From Anaerolineae bacterium (GTDB lineage Bacteria; Chloroflexota; Anaerolineae; Aggregatilineales; Aggregatilineaceae), in assembly GCA_016929355.1 (NCBI GenBank), contig JAFGJA010000011.1, positions 1 to 5,555 of the forward strand: a stretch of DNA of 5,555 nt. Direction: 5' to 3'. The position numbers and the translations under genes are program-made. Shown one piece after another: positions 1 through 4,484 of the stretch. Position 1 is the stretch's first letter. Each line of letters opens with the position of its first letter. Below the pieces are notes generated by a model. The model did not search any database. It was not told the DNA's origin and saw nothing but the letters and a program-made list of their open reading frames with translations.

Positions 1-193
1 CATCTTTTTTGTAAACGCCCGTGATCAACTTGATCAAGGTTGATTTACCAGCCCCATTTTCGCCTAATAGGGCGTGAACCTCGCCGGCACGGAGCGTAAA
101 ATCAACATTGGATAAAGCCTGGGTCGCAAGGAAAGATTTTGTAAGTCCCCGCGTTTGCAGGAGCGGAGATGGGTTTTGCTCGTTGACGCTCAT
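1..193 (-). CDS. Sugar ABC transporter ATP-binding protein, N-terminal fragment (RbsA/MglA/YtfR type)
   Basis: Only the first 64 codons are in the window; the gene continues past the left edge. The translation opens MSVNEQNPSPLLQTRGLTKS and contains a complete Walker A motif, GENGAGKST, at residues 44-52, preceded by the usual ABC lead-in LRAGEVHALL. The 'GLTKSF...AL..VDF.L..GEVHALLGENGAGKSTL' pattern is typical of the double-cassette ATPases of monosaccharide importers, which energise uptake on the cytoplasmic face of the membrane. Full-length family members have about 500 residues and two ATPase halves. The ATG at 193 is chosen because AGGTGA lies 8 nt upstream; an in-frame GTG four codons earlier follows directly after a stop and overlaps that Shine-Dalgarno site. 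The gene follows SBP1 on the same strand after 197 nt, the same order as E. coli ytfQ-ytfR, so it probably serves that binding protein. Permease genes are expected beyond the edge. Confidence 0.93.
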   Translation of the reverse strand, partial: MSVNEQNPSPLLQTRGLTKSFLATQALSNVDFTLRAGEVHALLGENGAGKSTLIKLITGVYKKD

Positions 194-390
194 CGGTTGC
201 TTCACCTAAAAATCACTGAATTAATAGCGGGGCAGGAGCTAGTTAGAACTCCACTCCGATATGGTATAATTAGTCTTGCGTGCGAGGAGGACCAACTCGT
301 AAGCTGTCGCGGCTGTCAAGTTGGTCTCCCCATGAACGTGGCGAGAGGGTAAGTTTGGCGCTTATCCTCTCGCGCTAGTGGCTAACCAGT
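194..390 (-). promoter_or_regulatory. Spacer between SBP1 and ATPase with two tandem stem-loops
   Basis: No gene is supported in this 197-nt spacer. In the minus-strand transcript, 17 nt after the SBP1 stop codon, positions 373-341 form a hairpin: GCGAGAGG pairs with CCTCTCGC, then one A-C mismatch, then four more pairs, with a 7-nt loop. A second hairpin at 329-286 pairs GACCAACT with AGTTGGTC and extends by GGA/TCC across a one-base bulge, with a 21-nt loop. Neither is followed by a T-run, so they do not look like intrinsic terminators. Stem-loops between a binding-protein gene and its transporter genes are known (for example malE-malF) to protect the upstream mRNA from 3' decay and lower downstream expression. 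That role is inferred here. The rest, 194-285, holds only the ATPase ribosome binding site. Confidence 0.65.
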
Positions 391-1335
391 TTAGTGAGTC
401 GCGTCATAGTCGGCGCGATTGGTGTACAGTCCACCACCCACCGGGATCCACTTGGGAACGTCTTCGCCGTTCAGGTAGGCGATAGCGGCATCGAATGCCG
501 GGCCGCCCATGAAGGGGCTGAGTTCAACGGTTGCATTGACTTCGCCAGCGTCCAGCGAGTCGAAGATGTCAGGAATGGCGTCAACCGAGACAATCAGAAT
601 ATCTTCGGCGGGAACGAGGCCAGCTTCTTTGATGGCTTCAACCGCACCGATTGCCATGTCGTCGTTGTGCGCGAAGACGGCGCAAATGTTCGCCGGGTCT
701 TCCGAGCTGAGGATGCTTTCCATCACCTGCTTGCCTTCGGTGCGGACAAAGTTACCGGTTTCGGAAGCAATGATTTCCATGCCGGAGAACATGCCGATCA
801 CTTCACGGAAGCCCGTCGCGCGATCTTCAGCCGCTGCCGAACCAACGGTGCCGTACAGTTCCACGATATTGCAATTGCCAGAGGTGGCCTGCACAAGCCA
901 AGCCGCCGCCAAACGACCTTCATGCACGAAGTCGGATGATACACGGGTCACATACAGTGACGGGTCGGAGTCCACGTTACGGTCCACGATCACGACGGGG
1001 ATACCAGCATCCCGTGCTTCTTCGAGTACCACATCCCAACCACTGACCACTACGGGCGCGAGGACGATTGCATCAACATCACCCTGGGCGATCCAGGCTT
1101 GCATGGCTGCGATCTGGTTTTCTTGTTCCTGCTGCGCATCGGAGAAGAGCAGGTTGATGCCACGCGCTTCGGCTTCGGCCTTAACCGCGTTGGTGAAGGC
1201 GGTACGCCAGGCGCTTTCCGAACCGATTTGCGAGAAGCCAATTGTCAGGCCTTCGCCACTGTCTTGAGCCATCGCCATCGGGGCGATCATCGACAAAATA
1301 ACAACAACAAGGACAATCCATTTAATGTTTCGCAT
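391..1335 (-). CDS. SBP1: sugar ABC transporter substrate-binding protein, YtfQ-like (galactofuranose type)
   Basis: A 314-residue extracytoplasmic binding protein of the periplasmic-binding-protein type 1 (ribose/galactose) fold. Residues 1-23 form a signal peptide: basic start MRNIK, hydrophobic stretch, then cleavage AMA|QD. There is no lipobox cysteine. The mature protein matches E. coli YtfQ, as I recall its sequence, along its whole length: GFSQ.GSES.WR (33-44), QENQI (71-75), VDR (117-119), GTVGS (162-166), AEDR (169-172), AHNDDM (222-227) and VDAIPDIF (251-258). W43-R44, D118-R119, R172, N224-D225 and D252 are the likely sugar contacts by family analogy. Cysteines 155 and 218 also occur in SBP2 and may pair. 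Compared with SBP2 and YtfQ it has one extra residue near 85 and a shorter, diverged C-terminus. The ATG at 1335 has AGGAGA 6 nt upstream. It is followed by the transporter ATPase and preceded by lac-type operators. Exact substrate is inferred; galactofuranose or a related galactose sugar is most likely. Confidence 0.93.
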   Translation of the reverse strand: MRNIKWIVLVVVILSMIAPMAMAQDSGEGLTIGFSQIGSESAWRTAFTNAVKAEAEARGINLLFSDAQQEQENQIAAMQAWIAQGDVDAIVLAPVVVSGWDVVLEEARDAGIPVVIVDRNVDSDPSLYVTRVSSDFVHEGRLAAAWLVQATSGNCNIVELYGTVGSAAAEDRATGFREVIGMFSGMEIIASETGNFVRTEGKQVMESILSSEDPANICAVFAHNDDMAIGAVEAIKEAGLVPAEDILIVSVDAIPDIFDSLDAGEVNATVELSPFMGGPAFDAAIAYLNGEDVPKWIPVGGGLYTNRADYDATH

Positions 1336-1405
1336 TAGTTTTCTCCTGATATGATGTACAAATTACGAATGGGGTATCGATCAGATGTATGGTAACTGTG
1401 GTGGG

Positions 1406-1415
1406 CCTCCTTTTT
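1406..1415 (-). promoter_or_regulatory. Orphan Shine-Dalgarno-like sequence AAAAAGGAGG in the SBP1 leader
   Basis: The minus strand reads AAAAAGGAGG here, a near-perfect complement to the 16S rRNA 3' end. It lies 70 nt upstream of the SBP1 ATG, which has its own AGGAGA site. No ATG or GTG falls at a usable distance downstream. It may be a ribosome stand-by or mRNA-stabilising site of the STAB-SD kind known from Bacillus cry3A and gsiB leaders; that role is inference. Confidence 0.45.
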
Positions 1416-1433
1416 ATAAGTAAATAAGCAATT

Positions 1434-1451
1434 TATGTGAGCGCTCACATA
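1434..1451. promoter_or_regulatory. lac-type operator 1 (perfect 18-bp palindrome)
   Basis: The sequence TATGTGAGCGCTCACATA is a perfect inverted repeat centred between 1442 and 1443. Its inner 14 bases, TGTGAGCGCTCACA, are identical to the core of the ideal symmetric lac operator of E. coli. On the minus strand it directly abuts the TACAAT hexamer at 1456-1451, so a bound repressor would cover a start point near 1444 or block polymerase coming from the upstream promoter. LacI-1, encoded about 95 nt away, has the matching recognition helix. Confidence 0.85.
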
Positions 1452-1474
1452 TTGTAAGCGAAAAAGAATAACGG

Positions 1475-1498
1475 ACTATGTGAGCGTTCACACATAGT
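1475..1498. promoter_or_regulatory. lac-type operator 2 (imperfect), overlapping the -10/start region
   Basis: The plus strand carries TATGTGAGCGTTCACA at 1477-1492, which is operator 1 with one changed base in the core (TGTGAGC|GTTCACA, centre between 1485 and 1486). A slightly shifted outer repeat, ACTATGTG (1475-1482) and CACATAGT (1491-1498), overlies it. Its centre is 43 bp from that of operator 1, close to four helical turns, so repressor dimers at the two sites would lie on the same face of the DNA. It overlaps the likely -10 and start point of the distal promoter. Confidence 0.8.
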
Positions 1499-1524
1499 TA
1501 AACATAGATTTCAACCAATGTCAA
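1496..1524 (-). promoter_or_regulatory. Probable promoter of the SBP1-ATPase operon
   Basis: On the minus strand a perfect -35 TTGACA (1524-1519) is followed after 17 nt by TTAACT (1501-1496), or after 16 nt by TTTAAC (1502-1497). The -10 is weak (3-4 of 6 matches to TATAAT). The predicted start, near 1489, falls inside operator 2, the classic arrangement for LacI-type repression. The weak -10 is the main uncertainty. Confidence 0.55.
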
Positions 1525-1545
1525 GCATTTGGTGAATTGGTGCGT

Positions 1546-2559
1546 TTAAACCGGCTGTGTGCTGTCTCGAAAAACGATTCTGGGCAGAATGGCTTGCTGT
1601 TGCATAGGCGCTTCCAGATCATCCATGCGTTTCATAAGGTGCTCGAAACCGGTCATCCCCAGTTGAATCAAGTTGCGGCGGACGGTAGTCAGTGGGGGTG
1701 TGAAATAGGCGGCTTCGGGCATATCATCGAAACCAACGACAGATACATCTTGCGGGACAGACAACCCCGCCTCATGCAAGGCCCGCATAGCCCCTAACGC
1801 CATGCTATCATTGGCGGCGATGATCGCCGTTAGTGAAGCGTGGTCCGCTAGCAGTTTTTTTGCCGCGCGATACCCGCCTGAAACAGTCCAATTGGCTTCG
1901 CAAGGAACCGGGGGCGCTAGCTGATGATCTGCAAAGGTTTGAATGCAGGTTTGGTGGCGCACCTGGGCATTAAACCAATCCAGGGGGCCGCTGATTTCGC
2001 CCATCTGGGTATGCCCTTGTTCGATCAGGTGTTCCACCAACTGCCGAGTGCCATAAGCTTCATCAATAACTACTGAGGGGGTATCAGGGGCCTGGTGAGC
2101 ATCAACAAAGACAAAGGGGGTATACTGGCAAATTTTTTGAATCTCTTGAACCGGCAAGCTTTGCACTGGAACAATCAAGATGAGGCCATCAACAGCCCAG
2201 GCCTGGACATTTTCCAGCGCCTCTACCAGTTGGCGGTGCGGTTCCGTGATGTTAATCAGGATGACATCGAAGCCACTGGTCTTGGCGGCGAGTTCGACGT
2301 TGAGCGCGATCTCCGCTAGACCACTTAACCAACTGCCATAGAGCACAGTGGCAATGATCTTGGAAGATTTCGACGCCAATTTAGTGGCGGCCTTGCTGGG
2401 ACGATAGCCTAATTCATCAATCGCATCCTGTACACGCTGGCGGGTTTCCCTTGATACATAGGGATGATTGTTGATAACCCGCGAAACAGTTTGGTATGAG
2501 ACGCCAGAGAGGTTAGCGACATCAACCATTGTTGGACGCGACGATTTAGCATTTGCCAT
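1546..2559 (-). CDS. LacI-1: LacI-family transcriptional repressor with E. coli LacI-type recognition helix
   Basis: A 337-residue regulator of the usual family length. The helix-turn-helix covers residues 10-30 (TMVDVANLSGVSYQTVSRVIN); its recognition helix SYQTVSR has Y22, Q23 and R27 equivalent to Tyr17, Gln18 and Arg22 of E. coli LacI, the residues that read the lac operator. The hinge helix follows, with L61-A62 for minor-groove insertion. The sensor domain has R201 in the place of LacI Arg197, AANDSMALGAMRA at 248-260, VVGFDD at 274-279, and a PPLTT segment, all close to LacI. The ATG at 2559 has GGGAG 5 nt upstream. The gene starts 35 nt after SBP2 on the same strand, so the two are probably co-transcribed. 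It ends 48 nt before operator 2. I infer that it represses SBP1-ATPase and is released by a galactose-type sugar. The effector is not visible from sequence. Confidence 0.93.
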   Translation of the reverse strand: MANAKSSRPTMVDVANLSGVSYQTVSRVINNHPYVSRETRQRVQDAIDELGYRPSKAATKLASKSSKIIATVLYGSWLSGLAEIALNVELAAKTSGFDVILINITEPHRQLVEALENVQAWAVDGLILIVPVQSLPVQEIQKICQYTPFVFVDAHQAPDTPSVVIDEAYGTRQLVEHLIEQGHTQMGEISGPLDWFNAQVRHQTCIQTFADHQLAPPVPCEANWTVSGGYRAAKKLLADHASLTAIIAANDSMALGAMRALHEAGLSVPQDVSVVGFDDMPEAAYFTPPLTTVRRNLIQLGMTGFEHLMKRMDDLEAPMQQQAILPRIVFRDSTQPV

Positions 2560-2594
2560 GTGGACTCCCGTGAGTATAGGTTAAATTGTGTTGT

Positions 2595-3566
2595 TTATTG
2601 TGAGCGTCTAGCATATTCCTCGGCTGCGGTGTCTGGTAAGTAGATGCCACCCGTTACCGGAATCCATTTAGGGACCATTTCGCCATTTAAGTAGGTCTCA
2701 ATTGCATCAAAGGCGGGACCGGCCATATAGGGGCTGAGTTCCACCGAGGCATTGGCATCCTCTTCCATCATCGCTTTGAAAATGTCCGGGATCGCATCGA
2801 CTGATACGATCAAAATATCCTGGCCGGGATCAAGGCCCGCTTCTTTGATCGCTTCAATCGCCCCAATAGCCATATCATCATTATGGGCCCAAACCGCACA
2901 AATTTCGGCAGGGTTTTCGGTGTGCAAAATCCCTTCCATCACTTCTTTCCCCAATGCGCGCCGGAAGTCGCCTGTTTGCGAGATGATGATCTGCATATCC
3001 GGGAACAATGCGATGACCTCATTAAAACCGATCTGGCGATCACGGGCAGCGCTGGAACCAACAGTTCCTTCAAGCTCCACGATTTTGCATTTGCCGGAGG
3101 TTTCTTGCGCCAACCACGCGGCAGCCAGACGACCTTCAAATACAAAATCAGACGATACGCGCGCCAGATAGAGCGATTCGTCGGCGGTCACATTGCGATC
3201 AATGATCACAATCGGAATGCCCGCCGCCTGGACTTCCTGTAAAATCTGTATCCATCCGGTTTCAATGACGGGGGCTAAGATAATAGCATCAACTTGCTGT
3301 TCGATAAATGATCGAATAGCTTCGAATTGTGCTTCCTGACTATTTTCTGCATTAGAAAACAGCAGGTTAATGCCACGTTGTTCCGCTTCGGCCAGCGTAA
3401 TTGCGGTAAAAGCCGTCCGCCAATCGCTTTCTGAGCCAACCTGTGAAAACCCAATGGTGAGTCCTTGACCTTCATCTCCCTGTGCATACGCAGGAATCAG
3501 TGTGCTTGCCACAATCACACCTAAACACAGGACGAAGAACACTATTCTAACGTTTCTATGATCCAT
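2595..3566 (-). CDS. SBP2: second YtfQ-like sugar-binding protein, paired with LacI-1
   Basis: A 323-residue extracytoplasmic binding protein, clearly a paralogue of SBP1: by eye about two thirds of mature residues match. The signal peptide MDHRNVR plus hydrophobic stretch ends AYA|QG after residue 28, with no lipobox. Conserved blocks are GFSQVGSESDWR (39-50), IDRN (122-125), GTVGSSAARDR (167-177), AHNDDMAIGA (227-236) and VDAIPDIF (256-263). It keeps the C-terminal IYLPDTA segment of E. coli YtfQ that SBP1 has lost. Start choice: the ATG at 3566 has GGGGG 5 nt upstream. An in-frame ATG at 3578 would add MGVL but follows an A/T stretch with no Shine-Dalgarno sequence; it remains possible. 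No ATPase or permease gene adjoins it; LacI-1 follows after 35 nt. It may share the SBP1 transporter or report substrate to another system (inference). Codon choice is more A/T-ending than in SBP1. Confidence 0.92.
   Translation of the reverse strand: MDHRNVRIVFFVLCLGVIVASTLIPAYAQGDEGQGLTIGFSQVGSESDWRTAFTAITLAEAEQRGINLLFSNAENSQEAQFEAIRSFIEQQVDAIILAPVIETGWIQILQEVQAAGIPIVIIDRNVTADESLYLARVSSDFVFEGRLAAAWLAQETSGKCKIVELEGTVGSSAARDRQIGFNEVIALFPDMQIIISQTGDFRRALGKEVMEGILHTENPAEICAVWAHNDDMAIGAIEAIKEAGLDPGQDILIVSVDAIPDIFKAMMEEDANASVELSPYMAGPAFDAIETYLNGEMVPKWIPVTGGIYLPDTAAEEYARRSQ
2597..2613. promoter_or_regulatory. Possible lac-type half operator at the SBP2 stop / LacI-1 leader
   Basis: The plus strand reads ATTGTGAGCG at 2597-2606, the same ten bases as the left half of E. 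coli lacO1. The other half is poor (GTCTAGC instead of GCTCACA). It covers the last codons of SBP2 and lies about 40 nt before the LacI-1 start. It could be a weak auxiliary or autoregulatory site, or chance within coding sequence. Confidence 0.3.
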
Positions 3567-3855
3567 CAATACCCCCATAAAATATCTATTTTGCTTATAA
3601 AGAACGGGTAGTCCTTCTGTATTGTACTATGAACTGAGCTAGAGTCTGGAATTACAATTTTGCATACGGTGCATTGTCAGCGATTTTGATCGCCCGGATT
3701 GTTGCTTGAATGGAGCACATCAGGCACTGTAACGCATACCACAGGGGGATATTAGTGGTTTGTGGCGAATATTGCCACTGTTTTTAATGTGTTGTTCACA
3801 CGAAACCATGCGTTTTATAGAACCTGCAACTTGACTTGAACGATTCGGAAACAAA
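3567..3855 (-). promoter_or_regulatory. Upstream region of SBP2
   Basis: No gene is supported between the SBP2 start and the terminator. An 80-codon open frame (3962-3720, minus) overlaps the cupin gene and looks random. Contents: a candidate promoter (3680-3651); an inverted repeat GCGAT-TTTG-ATCGC at 3680-3693, just upstream of the -35; an imperfect palindrome GTGGCGAATATTGCCAC at 3762-3778, followed on the plus strand by TTTTT; and TGTG-5 nt-CACA at 3788-3800. There is no full copy of the lac-type operators found upstream of SBP1, so SBP2 may be controlled differently. Confidence 0.5.
3651..3680 (-). promoter_or_regulatory. Candidate promoter of SBP2-LacI-1
   Basis: On the minus strand CTGACA (3680-3675, 5 of 6 matches to TTGACA) and TGTAAT (3656-3651, 5 of 6 matches to TATAAT) are separated by 18 nt. 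The start would be near 3644, giving a leader of about 78 nt to the ATG at 3566. Other -10-like hexamers nearby (TACAAT, TATAAG) lack a good -35. Confidence 0.45.
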
Positions 3856-3881
3856 GCCCCCTGGTTAGGGGGGCAATTTTT
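3847..3881. terminator. Bidirectional intrinsic terminator after the cupin gene
   Basis: A GC-only 6-bp stem, GCCCCC (3856-3861) with GGGGGC (3869-3874), encloses a short loop. Read on the minus strand it is followed by TTTGTTT, so it terminates the cupin transcript 35 nt past its stop codon and insulates SBP2. Read on the plus strand it is followed by AATTTTT, so it should also stop polymerase coming the other way, although no plus-strand gene is seen before it. Confidence 0.8.
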
Positions 3882-3909
3882 GCGATTAACCTGCTTAGAG
3901 TTTGCTGAT

Positions 3910-4335
3910 CTAGCCCCAGATCGTGTTTTTGCTCTGCACGAGATAAGCACGCTGATCTGCATTGATGTCTGTGAACGGCGAATTCTCTTTGGTTGTGTCC
4001 TGATTTTCGACGATCAAAACCATTGCATCCCGGTCTAGCGTGTGGTTGTGCCAGACGCCGCGCTTGATGTTATAGGCTTTCAACGGTTCCATATCAACGG
4101 CATGGATCGCGGTCACTTCAGCCGCACCTTCACCGAGAAACAAAATACAGCGCCCGGCCAACAACACAAACACTTCATCCGTTTCATCGTGGCGCTGCAT
4201 AGCAGTGATTTGGTCGGGTTCTAATTCGGGATGGTAGCGCAAAATAGCCACGCGCCACGCGCCGTAATCAATGATCGGTTTATAGCCATCTCCGATATAA
4301 TCCCGAATTTCTAATAAAGTTTCGCTGACGACCAT
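3910..4335 (-). CDS. Small single-domain cupin protein of unknown function
   Basis: A 141-residue protein without signal peptide or membrane segment, so cytoplasmic. It has a cupin beta-barrel signature: motif 1 QRHDETDEVFVLLAG (47-61), with H49 and E54 as probable metal ligands, and motif 2 around KRGVWHNHTL (91-100), with H96 (or H98) as the other ligand. In the common HxH...E form of motif 1 the first histidine is replaced here by Q47, so metal binding may be altered or use H98. A conserved-looking stretch follows, VLIVENQDTT...NSP (106-120). Cupins in sugar loci include isomerases, epimerases and lyases, but nothing here identifies the reaction. The ATG at 4335 has AAGGAG 7 nt upstream. 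The gene stands alone, with its own terminator, divergent from LacI-2. A role in metabolising the imported sugar is a guess from position. Confidence 0.88.
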   Translation of the reverse strand: MVVSETLLEIRDYIGDGYKPIIDYGAWRVAILRYHPELEPDQITAMQRHDETDEVFVLLAGRCILFLGEGAAEVTAIHAVDMEPLKAYNIKRGVWHNHTLDRDAMVLIVENQDTTKENSPFTDINADQRAYLVQSKNTIWG

Positions 4336-4381
4336 TTCTTAGCTCCTTGATATTTAGGGTCAATATGTAAAATTGCCCCCT

Positions 4382-4410
4382 ACTATGCGGACGGATGTCA
4401 TTTTTTGCAA
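4382..4410 (-). promoter_or_regulatory. Candidate promoter of the cupin gene
   Basis: On the minus strand TTGCAA (4410-4405) and CATAGT (4387-4382) are spaced by 17 nt, each with 4 of 6 consensus matches. The start would be near 4375, about 40 nt before the ATG. The -35 lies inside the A/T palindrome at 4400-4415. It is weak and one of several possibilities. Confidence 0.35.
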
Positions 4411-4415
4411 AAAAT
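4400..4415. repeat. Perfect 16-bp A/T palindrome between divergent promoters
   Basis: ATTTTTTGCAAAAAAT is a perfect inverted repeat centred at 4407/4408. It sits 7 bp from the LacI-2 -35 and overlaps the candidate cupin -35. It could be a protein-binding site shared by both promoters or simply bent A-tract DNA acting as an upstream element. Confidence 0.5.
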
Positions 4416-4421
4416 TGCGGC

Positions 4422-4451
4422 TTGACAAACCGATCATGCTCACGTTACATT
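4422..4451 (+). promoter_or_regulatory. Promoter of LacI-2
   Basis: A perfect -35 TTGACA (4422-4427) is followed by an 18-nt spacer and TACATT (4446-4451, 4 of 6 matches to TATAAT). The start would be near 4458, directly at the edge of the operator-like palindrome, which fits autorepression. Confidence 0.65.
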
Positions 4452-4458
4452 ACTTATG

Positions 4459-4476
4459 TTTGAAAGCGCTCTCAAA
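4459..4476. promoter_or_regulatory. LacI/GalR-type (cre-like) operator, probably for LacI-2
   Basis: TTTGAAAGCGCTCTCAAA is an inverted repeat with 8 of 9 base pairs matched and the central CG typical of LacI-family operators. Its inner part, TGAAAGCGCTCTCA, differs by one base from a symmetric catabolite-response (cre) site. It covers the predicted start point of LacI-2 and ends 8 nt before the start codon. The regulator's SRATVSR helix resembles those of PurR/CcpA-type proteins, which read such sites. Confidence 0.75.
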
Positions 4477-4484
4477 GGTGAATC

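Larger units (their letters stand above)
1336..1545 (-). promoter_or_regulatory. Control region and leader of the SBP1-ATPase operon
   Basis: This 210-nt gap between the LacI-1 stop and the SBP1 start holds the main regulatory signals of the window. Reading the minus strand, there is a perfect -35 TTGACA at 1524-1519, a weak -10 around 1502-1496, a lac-type operator overlapping that -10 and the start point, a TACAAT hexamer at 1456-1451 (a possible second -10 with no good -35), and a second, perfect operator. Then come an orphan Shine-Dalgarno sequence and about 50 nt of leader before the genuine SBP1 ribosome binding site AGGAGA. Individual elements are listed separately. Confidence 0.7.

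Noticed and set aside
243..270. A plus-strand TATAAT at 265-270, suggesting a promoter
   Set aside because: The -35 at 16 nt (TTAGAA) matches only half the consensus and no plus-strand gene follows, so it is probably chance in an A/T-rich patch.
155..352. A 65-codon plus-strand open frame spanning the ATPase start and the spacer
   Set aside because: It overlaps the N-terminus of a clear ABC ATPase on the other strand and the two hairpins, has no recognisable motif, and its start has no convincing ribosome binding site.
394..1338. Long plus-strand and alternative-frame open frames across SBP1
   Set aside because: They are antisense or shifted frames of a strongly conserved binding-protein gene, and none resembles a known protein.
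2752..3242. Plus-strand open frames of 119 and 139 codons across SBP2
   Set aside because: They are shadows of SBP2; the translations are rich in Ser/Arg/Ala without domain features.
3762..3785. Hairpin plus TTTTT on the plus strand, resembling a second terminator
   Set aside because: The stem has only five sure pairs with a 7-nt loop, and there is no plus-strand gene upstream to terminate.
3788..3800. TGTG-TTGTT-CACA as a third lac-type operator
   Set aside because: It is one base short of the 14-bp core, lacks the central CG, and lies over 100 bp upstream of the likely SBP2 promoter.
3720..3962. An 80-codon minus-strand open frame overlapping the end of the cupin gene
   Set aside because: It starts inside the cupin gene in another frame and runs through the intrinsic terminator; no motif or ribosome binding site supports it.
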